Origin: Methylobacterium sp. CB376
Lineage (GTDB): Bacteria; Pseudomonadota; Alphaproteobacteria; Rhizobiales; Beijerinckiaceae
Assembly (NCBI RefSeq): GCF_029714205.1
Contig: NZ_CP121648.1
Coordinates: 6,921,501-6,985,500 of the forward strand
DNA length: 64,000 nt
Direction: 5' to 3'
Shown piece after piece: positions 9,108 to 16,950 of this stretch. The notes beneath the pieces are model-generated. The model made no database searches. It was not told where the DNA came from and saw only the letters and a program-made list of their open reading frames with translations. The position numbers were made by a program, and so were the translations under genes. Position 1 is the stretch's first letter. Each line of letters begins with the position of its first letter.

Positions 9108-9135
9108 CGGGCGCTCGTCCGTCAGCGCTCCTCGC
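9094..9135 (+). terminator. 17-bp perfect hairpin at the NepR-like stop codon
   Basis: Bases 9094-9110 are an exact inverted copy of 9119-9135, with an 8-base loop; the TGA stop lies inside the left arm. No T-tract follows. It may terminate transcription or protect the mRNA 3' end. Confidence 0.7.
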
Positions 9136-9282
9136 CGCTGGACTGTACCGCGGAAGCGACACACCTGCCCGTGCCGGGCCGCGTGCGACCGATGAAGCCT
9201 TGAGATTGCGGGCGAAGTGGTGTCGGGTGGGGCGGATCGACGGTCCGGCTACCGCCGGCGGATCCCCGCTCGTCCCGGTCGC

Positions 9283-10521
9283 ATGCGCCTCACGATCCGT
9301 TCCTGCCACGCCCTCGTCCTGACACTCGGCCTCTGCGCGGGGATCGGTCAGGCGGGGGCTGCCACGCCGCCCGCCCAGCCCAAGGAGGGACCGGGCGGCC
9401 AGGCCTACACCGCGTCCTCGGTGGTGAAGCGGGCGCTCGGCCGGACGGGGGCGATCACCTTCGCGTTCTACGGCAGCGGCCCGGCCCCGGCCGAGGGCCG
9501 GCCGGTCGCGGTGGTGCTGCACGCCTGGGGCGCGGTCAACCCGCAATCCTACGGCTCCTGGATCGAGCACCTCGCCCGCGAGGGCTACCTCGTCCTGTTC
9601 CCCCGCTTCCAGGAGGTGAACCGCACGCGTCCGGCCGATGCCAGCGCGGCGGCGACCCGGATGGTCAAGGAGGCGCTCGACGCGCTCGCGGGCGACCCCG
9701 AGGCCAAGCCGGACCCGGCCCGGCTCGCGCTGATCGGCCACCTCGCGGGCGTGCCGATCGCCGCCAACCTCGCGGCGGACGCGGCGGAGGCCGGCCTGCC
9801 GGCCCCGAAGCTGATCTTCGGCGCCATGCCGGGGGGCATCGCCCGGGACGAGAAGACCCGCGGCATCGCGCTCCACGACCTCTCCCGGATCGCGCCCGGC
9901 ACGCTCCTCATCACCATCATCGGCGACCGGGACGCGCGGGCGGCCGATCTCGCGGCGCGCCGCCTGATGCGCGAGACCGCGGCGGTTCCCCCCGCCCGCA
10001 AGCTGCTGATGCGGGTGCTCTCGGACGATCACGGCTTCCCGGCCCTCTCGGCGACCCTGGCCTCTCCGGCCGGCAGCAACGCCGCCTACGACGCGGCGGC
10101 GATCAAGCTGCCGCCCGAGCCGCCCAAGGATCAGAAGCAGAAGCCGCCGCCCTTCAAGTGGTCCGCCGACATGGCGCTCACCGGGGAGCAGACGACCCTC
10201 GTCGCGCAGATCAACGCGGCGGGGACCGACACCCTCGACTACCTGGGCTTCTGGAAGACCTTCGACATGGCGGCGGCCGCCGCCTTCGCGGGGCAGGACG
10301 CCGCCTCGCTCAAGGCCAATCCGCGCTTCACCGACATGGAGCGCTGGAGCGACGGCTGGCCGGTGCGCCGCCTCGCCGCCGAGAGCCCGCGCCCGCCGGC
10401 CGAGCGGCCGGCCGCCACGGCCGCCACCGCCGCCAAGCCCGCTTCCGCCAAGCCCGCTTCCGCCAAGCCCGCCGCCCCGAAGCCGGGCCCGCGCCCGGTC
10501 GGCCAGCGCCCGCGGCCCTGA
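9283..10521 (+). CDS. Secreted alpha/beta-hydrolase-like protein without the nucleophile serine
   Basis: A signal peptide (hydrophobic run LVLTLGLCAG, cleavage after AGA) precedes a dienelactone-hydrolase-like fold with VVLHAWGAVNPQSYG as the oxyanion-side strand and DDHGFPAL as a candidate His loop. The nucleophile elbow should read G-x-S-x-G but is G152-H-L-A-G156, so the serine is replaced by leucine. The protein may be non-catalytic. The C-terminus is an Ala/Lys/Pro tail with 15-bp repeats. 412 residues from ATG 9283. Confidence 0.75.
   Translation: MRLTIRSCHALVLTLGLCAGIGQAGAATPPAQPKEGPGGQAYTASSVVKRALGRTGAITFAFYGSGPAPAEGRPVAVVLHAWGAVNPQSYGSWIEHLAREGYLVLFPRFQEVNRTRPADASAAATRMVKEALDALAGDPEAKPDPARLALIGHLAGVPIAANLAADAAEAGLPAPKLIFGAMPGGIARDEKTRGIALHDLSRIAPGTLLITIIGDRDARAADLAARRLMRETAAVPPARKLLMRVLSDDHGFPALSATLASPAGSNAAYDAAAIKLPPEPPKDQKQKPPPFKWSADMALTGEQTTLVAQINAAGTDTLDYLGFWKTFDMAAAAAFAGQDAASLKANPRFTDMERWSDGWPVRRLAAESPRPPAERPAATAATAAKPASAKPASAKPAAPKPGPRPVGQRPRP
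10442..10476 (+). repeat. 15-bp in-frame repeat in the hydrolase-like tail
   Basis: More than two exact copies of a 15-bp unit encode PASAK pentapeptides at the C-terminus. Confidence 0.85.
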
Positions 10522-10543
10522 CGCCCCTCTCCGGGAGGTCCCG

Positions 10544-11146
10544 ATGCAGCTCTACCACTCGGTGACGTCGCCCTTCGTCCGCAAGGTGATGGTGACGGCC
10601 CACGAACTCGGCCTGGTCGGCCGGCTGGACCTGGTGCCCGCGGCGGCCCATCCGGTGAACCGGGACGGCGGCCTCGTCGCCCGCAACCCCCTCGGCCAGG
10701 TGCCGACCCTGGTCCTCGACGACGGCACCGTGCTGGCCGACAGCCGGGTCATCTGCGAGTACCTCGACCATGTCGGGGAGGGCGGGCTGTTCCCGCGCAA
10801 CGCCACCCGCTGGGGCGTGCTGGCGGCCCAGTCCCTCGGCGACGGCCTGCTCGACGCGGCCCTGGTGACCGTCTACGAGACCCGCGTGCGGGCGGAGAAC
10901 GAGCGCTCGGAGGCCTGGGTGGCGGGCCAGCGCGCCAAGATCGAGTGCGCGCTCCAGGCGATCGAGGCGGCTGCGCCGGGCCTCGGGGACCGGCTCGACA
11001 TCGGCACCATCACGTTCGGCTGCGCCCTCGGCTACCTCGACCTGCGCTTCGCCGAGATCGACTGGCACGGCCGCTACCCGGCGGCGGATGCGTGGTTCGC
11101 CCGCTTCGGCGCCCGGCCCTCGATGCAGGCGACGCGGCCGGTCTGA
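10544..11146 (+). CDS. Glutathione S-transferase family protein
   Basis: The 200-residue protein opens with the thioredoxin-like GST N-domain: LYHSVTSPFVRKVMVTAHELG, in which Ser near residue 8 is the usual glutathione-activating residue, then NPLGQVPTLVLDDG (cis-proline) and DSRVICEYLD. The helical C-domain ends with YPAADAWFARFGARPS. The substrate is unknown; bacterial GSTs of this type detoxify electrophiles. It lies 22 bases after the hydrolase-like gene, so the two may share a transcript. Confidence 0.93.
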   Translation: MQLYHSVTSPFVRKVMVTAHELGLVGRLDLVPAAAHPVNRDGGLVARNPLGQVPTLVLDDGTVLADSRVICEYLDHVGEGGLFPRNATRWGVLAAQSLGDGLLDAALVTVYETRVRAENERSEAWVAGQRAKIECALQAIEAAAPGLGDRLDIGTITFGCALGYLDLRFAEIDWHGRYPAADAWFARFGARPSMQATRPV

Positions 11147-11199
11147 TCCCGGCTGGCCCCGGCCTTGCACGGAGGCCCGGACATCGCCGGGCCTGAACC

Positions 11200-11394
11200 A
11201 TGAACGACTTCCTCGCGCTCCTCCTCGCCGCGCTCGCCTTCTGCGGCGCGTTCCTGCTCCTCGGCCTCGCCGTGCGGCTGGCGCACCAGCTCCAGCTCGG
11301 CTCGCCCTACCTCAGCGACGGCAACTTCCTGCAGGTCGCCCTGGCCCTCGGCCTCGCCGTGGCGACCTGGCGGCGGGCGACGCGGGCGGCCTGA
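11200..11394 (+). CDS. Small two-helix membrane protein
   Basis: The 64-residue product has two hydrophobic stretches (FLALLLAALAFCGAFLLLGL and FLQVALALGLAVAT) separated by a short polar loop. No family is recognised. It lies in the gap between the GST and the SDR genes on the same strand. Support is only from composition and a clean frame. Confidence 0.5.
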   Translation: MNDFLALLLAALAFCGAFLLLGLAVRLAHQLQLGSPYLSDGNFLQVALALGLAVATWRRATRAA

Positions 11395-11544
11395 TCCGGG
11401 CATCGGGGCGCGCAGGCCGGGCGGGTCCCTTGCGGGCGCCGCGGCGGGGAGCCATGCGGGCGCCGGATGGCGGTCCTGCTCCCCGGCCGGTTGCGGGAGG
11501 ACGGGGTTTCTCGCGAGTCTCCCGGGGCACGCGAGACTGCCCCC

Positions 11545-12333
11545 ATGCCCGACCGCCTCATCGGAAAAACCGCGATCGTCTTCGGCGCCGGCTCGGCCGG
11601 AACGGGCTGGGGCAACGGCAAGGCCGCGGCCGTGGCCTTCGCGCGCGAGGGCGCGCGGGTGGTCTGCGTCGACCGGCTGGCCGAGGCCGCCGAGGAGACC
11701 GCCCACCTGATCGCCGAGGAGGGCAACGACGCCGAGGCGCTCGCCGCGGACGTGACCGATTCCGAGGCGGTGGTGCGGGCCGTCGCGGCGGCCGAGCGGC
11801 GCTTCGGGGGCATCGACATCCTGCACAACAATGTCGGCCTGGCCGAGCCCGGCGGGCCGGAGGACCTCGACGAGGCGGCGTGGCGGCGCGCCATCGAGGT
11901 GAATGTCGGCGGGGTCTGGCGCACCTGCCGGGCCGTGCTGCCCGGCATGCGGGCGCGCCGGCGGGGGGCCGTCGTCAACATCTCGTCCGTGGCCTCGATC
12001 CGCTGGACCGGGGCAGCGGCCTTCGCCTACGGGGCCGCCAAGGCCGCGGTGAACCAGGCGACGGTCGCGGTGGCGATGCAATATGCCCGCGACGGCATCC
12101 GGGCGAACGCCATCCTGCCGGGGCTCCTCGACACGTCCCTGCGCGACGATTGCCGGGCGGCCGGGACCCGCGACGCGGGCCGCGACCGGCTCGTGCCCCT
12201 CGGGCGGCTCGGCGAGGCCTGGGACATCGCCCACGCGGCGGTGTTCCTGGCCTCGGACGAGGCCCGCTTCATCACCGGCGTCTGCCTGCCGGTCGATGGC
12301 GGCCAGAGCTGCAGCATGGCCCACCTCGCCTGA
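11545..12333 (+). CDS. Short-chain dehydrogenase/reductase
   Basis: This 262-residue classical SDR has a modified cofactor loop (FGAGSAGTGWGNGKA), the ILHNNVG motif, catalytic ISSVAS serine and Y-x-x-x-K as YGAAK, and the PVDGGQS C-terminus. SDRs reduce or oxidise alcohols and ketones with NAD(P); the substrate is unknown. The first glycine loop has extra residues (SAGTGWG), a pattern seen in SDR subfamilies annotated as 3-ketoacyl-ACP reductase-like. Start set at ATG 11545, where homology begins. Confidence 0.92.
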   Translation: MPDRLIGKTAIVFGAGSAGTGWGNGKAAAVAFAREGARVVCVDRLAEAAEETAHLIAEEGNDAEALAADVTDSEAVVRAVAAAERRFGGIDILHNNVGLAEPGGPEDLDEAAWRRAIEVNVGGVWRTCRAVLPGMRARRRGAVVNISSVASIRWTGAAAFAYGAAKAAVNQATVAVAMQYARDGIRANAILPGLLDTSLRDDCRAAGTRDAGRDRLVPLGRLGEAWDIAHAAVFLASDEARFITGVCLPVDGGQSCSMAHLA

Positions 12334-12352
12334 GGGGGCGAGCCGCCGCCGC

Positions 12353-13201
12353 TCAGAACGGCGCCGGCATGGTGAAGCTGTAGTCGACCCGCGTGCCGAA
12401 GATGAACTGGTCGGGCGTGCCGAAGCGGCCGCGCACCAGCGGGCTCGCCCCGGCATCCGCGACGATGCGATTGTAGCTCGCGTAGCCGGTGGCCGACCAT
12501 TGCTCGTTGAACGTGTAGGTGAGGGCGGCGAGCGCCCCGACCGTCACGTAAGTGTCGGGCCGGTAGGGGGTGACGAGGCCGTTGAGGGCGGCCTCGTCCG
12601 GCGTCACGCCGAAATAGCGGCGGGCGAAGGACTCGTCGCCGAAATTGAAGCGCGGGCCGAGCGAGAGGACGAAGCGGTCGACGGGCTGCACGTAGTCGAG
12701 CGCCAGCGTGCCGACGAGGCCGTGATGGCCGAAGACGCCGTGGCGCAGCTCGCCCCGCGCGCGCAGGATCGGGATCGGCCAGAACTCGACGAAGATCCCG
12801 GGCTCCACCGACCAGCGCACGTCCTTGAAGCCGAACAGGGCCTTGCGGTTGTCGCCGAAGTAGCGGCCCGTCAGGATGCGGGCGGTCGGCCCGATCCGCA
12901 GGCTCGGCGAGTCGTAGAGCGCGAAGCTGATCCCGTCGTCCGGGGCCGAGAAGCGCTTCGGCTCGCCGAGCCGGCGAATGCTGCCGGACGGATAGACGAT
13001 CCCCGTATAGTCCTTGCTGCCGGGATATTGCGGCATGGCCTGGACGTTGGCGGAGAGCGTGACGACCCACATCGGGGGCGGCGCCTCGACGAAGGCCGGC
13101 ACCGGGCGGGGCGTCAGGTCGGCGGCGAGCGCGGCCGCCGGCAGGAATGCCCCCGCGGCCGCGACGAAGCGAGCGAGGCGCGGGAGGGGGAGGCCCGCCA
13201 T
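12353..13201 (-). CDS. MipA/OmpV family outer-membrane protein
   Basis: The protein has a signal peptide (LPRLARFVAAAGAFLPAAAL, cleavage near ALAA) and a beta-rich body that starts VVTLSANVQAMPQYPGSKD, the mark of MipA/OmpV proteins, and ends in a C-terminal phenylalanine after SFTMPAPF, as outer-membrane barrels do. MipA scaffolds murein enzymes in Escherichia coli; OmpV-like members may be porins. ATG 13201 gives a normal signal peptide; ATG 13222 would add seven residues. It is convergent with the SDR, 19 bases apart. Confidence 0.88.
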   Translation of the reverse strand: MAGLPLPRLARFVAAAGAFLPAAALAADLTPRPVPAFVEAPPPMWVVTLSANVQAMPQYPGSKDYTGIVYPSGSIRRLGEPKRFSAPDDGISFALYDSPSLRIGPTARILTGRYFGDNRKALFGFKDVRWSVEPGIFVEFWPIPILRARGELRHGVFGHHGLVGTLALDYVQPVDRFVLSLGPRFNFGDESFARRYFGVTPDEAALNGLVTPYRPDTYVTVGALAALTYTFNEQWSATGYASYNRIVADAGASPLVRGRFGTPDQFIFGTRVDYSFTMPAPF

Positions 13202-13501
13202 CAGCTGTTCGATCAGATCCATGGCCAGGATCTTAGGCCGCGGCGCGTCGATGACCTACCAACCGGACCGTGAAGCGTGGCGATTAGCCGGCCCTGTGTC
13301 ACCGCGGCAACGCACGAGAAACAACGGAAAGTCAGCCGCGACGAGGCGGCAGATCGCGAAGTTTTCTTCATGCCCGTGACAAATTGGGCGCGCCCGGCGG
13401 CAATATCGGAGCAGCAGGGCCCGAGATGGCGCCGTCGCCTGCCCCAGGGGCGGCCGGCGATGCGCGGCCCGGGCCGGGTGGCGCGGGCCGCGCGCTCATG
13501 C

Positions 13502-13528
13502 GGGATCCGGTTGATCAAAGCGGATCCC
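13502..13528. repeat. Dispersed hairpin element M1, copy 1
   Basis: GGGATCCG and CGGATCCC arms flank an 11-base centre containing TGATCAA. Related copies lie at 20495-20521 and 51403-51437. Confidence 0.85.
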
Positions 13529-13541
13529 GGATCCCAAGCCC

Positions 13542-13614
13542 GCGCGGCGCCTGAGCGAAGCCGCCATCCGCATGGCCGAAATCGGAGATGGCGAAGCCAT
13601 CAACCGGATGGCGG
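13542..13614 (+). repeat. Dispersed palindromic element M2, copy 1
   Basis: A 73-bp unit identical to 51460-51532 and present in inverted orientation at 48454-48526, with a diverged copy at 48368-48440. The right part folds on itself through CCGCCATCCG / CGGATGGCGG. It is intergenic in all cases. Confidence 0.92.
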
Positions 13615-13615
13615 T

Positions 13616-14845
13616 TCAGAAGTAGGACTTGAGCGTGCCGCGGCGGCGCACGTCCAGCGTCGCGCAGTGGAAGGAGCCGCCGAACGGCCCGTAGGACAGG
13701 AAGGGCGCCGGGATCGGGTCGAAGCCCCAGCCCTTCAGCGCCTTGATCAGGGTCGGCTGGCTCGCGTCGACGACGACTTTCTTCTCGTCGAGCATCAGCA
13801 CGTTGATCGAGGTCCAGGGCGAGCACATCGAGATCCTGCTCATGAAGCCCTCGACCGGGTCGGGCCGGGGGGCGATCAGCACGTCCCAGGACTTCAGGAC
13901 CTTCGGCAGGCGCTCGACGTCGACGTAGTCGGGGTTGACCAGCACCTTGCCGGGGGCGAGCGGCATGAAGGAGGAATCGATGTGCATCGGCTGCGGGCAG
14001 CGGCTCTCGATCTCGTGGATGCGGAAGCCCGGCCCGAGGTGGCGGCGCAGCCACTCGATGCCCATCAGGTTGGTCACGTTCGAGCGGGTGACGAAGAGGT
14101 CGCGCCCGCAGCGCACGAAGTCGGCCGCGTCGAAGACCGGCTCGAACTCGTTGACCGTGTAGCGCATCGGCTCGCCGGCCTTCAGGTTCGGCACCCGGTA
14201 ATCGTAATTGTAGAGCTCGTCGGTGAGCTGGGGCCGCGGCGCCGAGGTCCAGCGGGCGCCGGCCCGGAAGTACTCCTTGAACAGCGAGCGGTAGGCGTCG
14301 CCCTCGAAGTAGCGCGAGCGCCAGCACATCGGCGACTCGATGATCTCGTCGCCGATCACCAGGTAGGGGTCGCGCGGGCAGGCGACGCAGAAGCCGCGCG
14401 AGGTCCAGCGCGGGGCCCTGAACTTCTTCGAGAAGTCGACCGCGTCGGGACGGCGCACCCTGACGCCCTCGCCCGCCAGGATGCGGATGAAGTTGTCGAG
14501 CTCGGCCTGCGCGAGCTTCTTCATGAATTTCGGGTATTTCCAGCCCGAGGCGAGCCGGTAGAAGGGCTGGGCGGCCCGCGGCAGGTTGAAGATCACCGTG
14601 AGGTGGTGGGTCGGGATCGTCGCCCCGTCGAGGCTGCCGACGATCACCTCCTCGAGCGGGTCCCACTCGTTCCAGGCCATGACGGGCGATTGGGGCGCGG
14701 GCACCCGGTGGCTGCCCGCCTGCGGCCCCTCATGGCCGCTCGCCTGCGGCCCCTCATGGCCGCTCGCCCCCGTGTCGAGGAGATCCCGGCCAGCGGCGGC
14801 GTCGAGCAGGTTCTGCCCGCTGTCGATGGTCGTCTCCCGGTCCAT
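13616..14845 (-). CDS. Amidinotransferase (glycine/arginine amidinotransferase-like)
   Basis: The 409-residue protein belongs to the amidinotransferase superfamily: EVIVGSLDGATIP and NLMGIEWLRRHLG segments, the catalytic His region PQPMHIDSSFMPL and the catalytic cysteine Cys394 in GGSFHCATLDVRR. Such enzymes move the amidino group of arginine to an amine such as glycine. The acceptor is unknown here. AAGGAG lies seven bases before the ATG. The first 55 residues are a low-complexity extension with an 8-residue repeat. It is divergent from hpnL; whether it has any role in hopanoid head groups is unknown. Confidence 0.88.
   Translation of the reverse strand: MDRETTIDSGQNLLDAAAGRDLLDTGASGHEGPQASGHEGPQAGSHRVPAPQSPVMAWNEWDPLEEVIVGSLDGATIPTHHLTVIFNLPRAAQPFYRLASGWKYPKFMKKLAQAELDNFIRILAGEGVRVRRPDAVDFSKKFRAPRWTSRGFCVACPRDPYLVIGDEIIESPMCWRSRYFEGDAYRSLFKEYFRAGARWTSAPRPQLTDELYNYDYRVPNLKAGEPMRYTVNEFEPVFDAADFVRCGRDLFVTRSNVTNLMGIEWLRRHLGPGFRIHEIESRCPQPMHIDSSFMPLAPGKVLVNPDYVDVERLPKVLKSWDVLIAPRPDPVEGFMSRISMCSPWTSINVLMLDEKKVVVDASQPTLIKALKGWGFDPIPAPFLSYGPFGGSFHCATLDVRRRGTLKSYF
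14718..14765 (-). repeat. 24-bp tandem duplication in the amidinotransferase N-terminus
   Basis: Two identical 24-bp units encode the repeated ASGHEGPQ octapeptide in the leader of the protein, outside the catalytic fold. Confidence 0.9.
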
Positions 14846-15139
14846 GTCGTCTCCTTCTCGGCCGTTGCAAATCGGCCTCATCGGGGCGCTTCCGCATCCG
14901 GCGCGAACCGCGCCCCGACCGGAAAAGCGCCCTGCGCCATAATCTTGCGGGCATTTCCGGTCATGCGCCCTGGAGGCTGGCGCGGCGCGTTTACCCGGCA
15001 CTGTGTCCGGCCGGTGATAGACAGGCGGTGGCGGAGCTGCAACGTCACCCGGGACACGCTGATGATTTGCGCCGCATCCGTTGCACGAATGGCGCGCATT
15101 CCGGGGCCGGCCAGCGGCCGCGGCAACTGAAAGAGGACC

Positions 15140-16216
15140 ATGAGGCGTCTCACCACCCTGGCCCTGGCGGCAGGCCTGTGCACCGCCATCGGCCTGTTCG
15201 TGTCCTCGGGGCCCGAGGCCGTCATGGAGGCGGCCTGGACGGCCGGGTGGGGCGCCGCCCTGGTGGTCCTCGCCCGCGTGGTCGCGGTCGCCTGGGCGGG
15301 GCTCGGTTGGTGGGCGGTCTTCCCCGCCGCGTCCCGGCCCGCCCTGCGGGTCTGCGTCGCCATCCGGTTCGTGCGCGAGGGCATCAACACGCTGCTGCCG
15401 GTGGCGCAGGTCGGCGGCGACCTGATCGGGGCGCGGCTCCTGACCCTGCAGCGGGTGCCGGGGGGGCTGGCGGGCGCGAGCATGTTCGTCGACCTGATGC
15501 TCCAGGCGCTGACGCAGTTCCTGTTCACGGTGATCGGGCTCGGCCTGCTCGTGGCGCTCGGCGGCGAGGGGCCGATCGTGCACTACGTCACGGTCGGGCT
15601 CCTGATCGCGGCGCCGGCCCTCGGCGCCTTCTACCTCGTGCAGCGGCGCCACGGGCACCGGCTGCTCCAGGCCGCCCTGCGCCGCTTCGCGAGCGGGCGC
15701 GAGTGGCGGGCGCTCGGCGCCGTCGACGTGCTCTACGACTGCCTGCGCGGGCTCTACGGGGCGCCGCGCCGGATCGCCACGGCGAGCGGCCTGCACCTCG
15801 TCGGCTGGGTGATCGGCGCGCTCGAAGTCTGGGTGGTGCTGCACTTCATGGGCTACGGCGCCCCGTTCCTGGAGGCGCTGGTGATCGAGAGCCTCGCCCA
15901 GGCCGTGCGCGGCGCCGCCTTCGCGGTGCCCGGCGCCCTCGGTGCCCAGGAGGGCGGCCTGATCGCCCTCTGCGCGGTGTTCGGCATCCCGGCCGAGTCG
16001 GCCCTCGCCCTGTCCCTGGTCAAGCGGGTCGCGGATCTGGCGGTCGGCGTGCCGAGTCTCGGCCTCTGGCATGCCCTGGAGAGCCGCGCCCGTGGCGAGA
16101 CGACCGGGCTCGGGTCGTCCCTGCGCTCGCTGTTCGGGTCGGCGCCGATCGCGCCGCCCCTCGATCCCGCCTACGGCTACGCGCCGGCGGCGGCCGACGC
16201 CAAAAGGGGAGAGTGA
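15140..16216 (+). CDS. hpnL: Hopanoid-associated membrane protein HpnL
   Basis: The 358-residue protein is polytopic, with about eight hydrophobic segments, and matches the UPF0104/lysylphosphatidylglycerol-synthase membrane-domain family: FVREGINTLLPVAQVGGDLI near residue 80 and GALGAQEGGLIAL near 270. HpnL genes cluster with hopanoid genes; the function is not established, and a part in lipid movement across the membrane is inferred. AGAGG precedes the ATG. It is the first gene of hpnL-M-I-J-K. Confidence 0.88.
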   Translation: MRRLTTLALAAGLCTAIGLFVSSGPEAVMEAAWTAGWGAALVVLARVVAVAWAGLGWWAVFPAASRPALRVCVAIRFVREGINTLLPVAQVGGDLIGARLLTLQRVPGGLAGASMFVDLMLQALTQFLFTVIGLGLLVALGGEGPIVHYVTVGLLIAAPALGAFYLVQRRHGHRLLQAALRRFASGREWRALGAVDVLYDCLRGLYGAPRRIATASGLHLVGWVIGALEVWVVLHFMGYGAPFLEALVIESLAQAVRGAAFAVPGALGAQEGGLIALCAVFGIPAESALALSLVKRVADLAVGVPSLGLWHALESRARGETTGLGSSLRSLFGSAPIAPPLDPAYGYAPAAADAKRGE

Positions 16217-16221
16217 CGCTC

Positions 16222-16887
16222 GTGCGGAATCGACGGGAGTTCCTGCGGGCCGGCCTGTCGGCCGGTGCCGGCCTCGCGGCCGGGGCAGCCCTGGAGTGCT
16301 GGGTCGGGGTGGGGGCGCTCGTCGCGCCCGGGCCGGCCCGGGCGGCCGACGATCCGGCGGTCGCGACGGTGCAGCGGATGATCGCGGCCTTCACCGAGGC
16401 GCTCAAGCAGCCGGACGTGCGCGGGCGCGTCGCGGTGCTGACCGGGCCGGTGGCCGAGTCCTTCGACCTGCCCGCCATGCTGCGCCTCGCGATCGGCAGC
16501 CGCTGGAAGGACGTGCCGGCCGACAAGCAGGCCGCGCTGATCGAGGCCTTCGGGCCCTACCTCACCGCCACCTACGCGACCCGCCTGTCGGCGGCGGCCG
16601 GCGGCCGCTTCGACGTGCAGCCCGCGAGCGAGGCGCGCGGCAGCGGGCGCATCGTGCGCAGCACCGCCACCGACGCGAGCGGCGATTCCTCCCCGGTCGA
16701 CTACATCACGACCAACGACGGCAAGATCACCGACGTCTACCTGCAGGGCACGATCAGCGAGGCGGGCACCCTGCGGACCACCTTCGCCGAGCCGCTGAAG
16801 AGCGGCGGTCCGGACGCGCTGCTCGACTTCCTGCGCCAGACCACCGCCACGATGCTCGCCGCCGCGCCTCCCGCCCAGAAGCCCTGA
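16222..16887 (+). CDS. hpnM: Hopanoid-associated MlaC/Ttg2D-like periplasmic protein HpnM
   Basis: The 221-residue protein has a twin-arginine signal (NRREFLRAG, Arg4-Arg5) and an MlaC-type body with LAIGSRWKDVPADKQAALIE and FGPYLTATYATRLS. MlaC proteins carry phospholipids between membranes; HpnM is expected to do a related job for hopanoids, which is an inference. GTG 16222 is chosen because GGGGAG lies ten bases upstream; an earlier GTG at 16213 overlaps the hpnL stop and is too close to that site. Confidence 0.87.
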   Translation: MRNRREFLRAGLSAGAGLAAGAALECWVGVGALVAPGPARAADDPAVATVQRMIAAFTEALKQPDVRGRVAVLTGPVAESFDLPAMLRLAIGSRWKDVPADKQAALIEAFGPYLTATYATRLSAAAGGRFDVQPASEARGSGRIVRSTATDASGDSSPVDYITTNDGKITDVYLQGTISEAGTLRTTFAEPLKSGGPDALLDFLRQTTATMLAAAPPAQKP

Positions 16888-16950
16888 CCTCGCGGGGGCC
16901 GCCCCCGACCCGCCGCCCCGTGGCGGCCGCCAGCGTCCTCGGAACCCCTC

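Larger units (their letters stand above)
13223..13615. other. Intergenic region with two palindromic repeats
   Basis: This 393-bp gap lies between the MipA gene start and the amidinotransferase stop. It must hold the MipA promoter; TTGCCG with TAATCG 18 bases on (minus strand, near 13290) is a weak candidate. The distal end contains repeat elements M1 (13502-13528) and M2 (13542-13614). Confidence 0.7.

Noticed and set aside
13553..13614. CRISPR-like repeat
   Set aside because: The copies are scattered or paired once, self-complementary and without regular spacers; they are intergenic palindromes.
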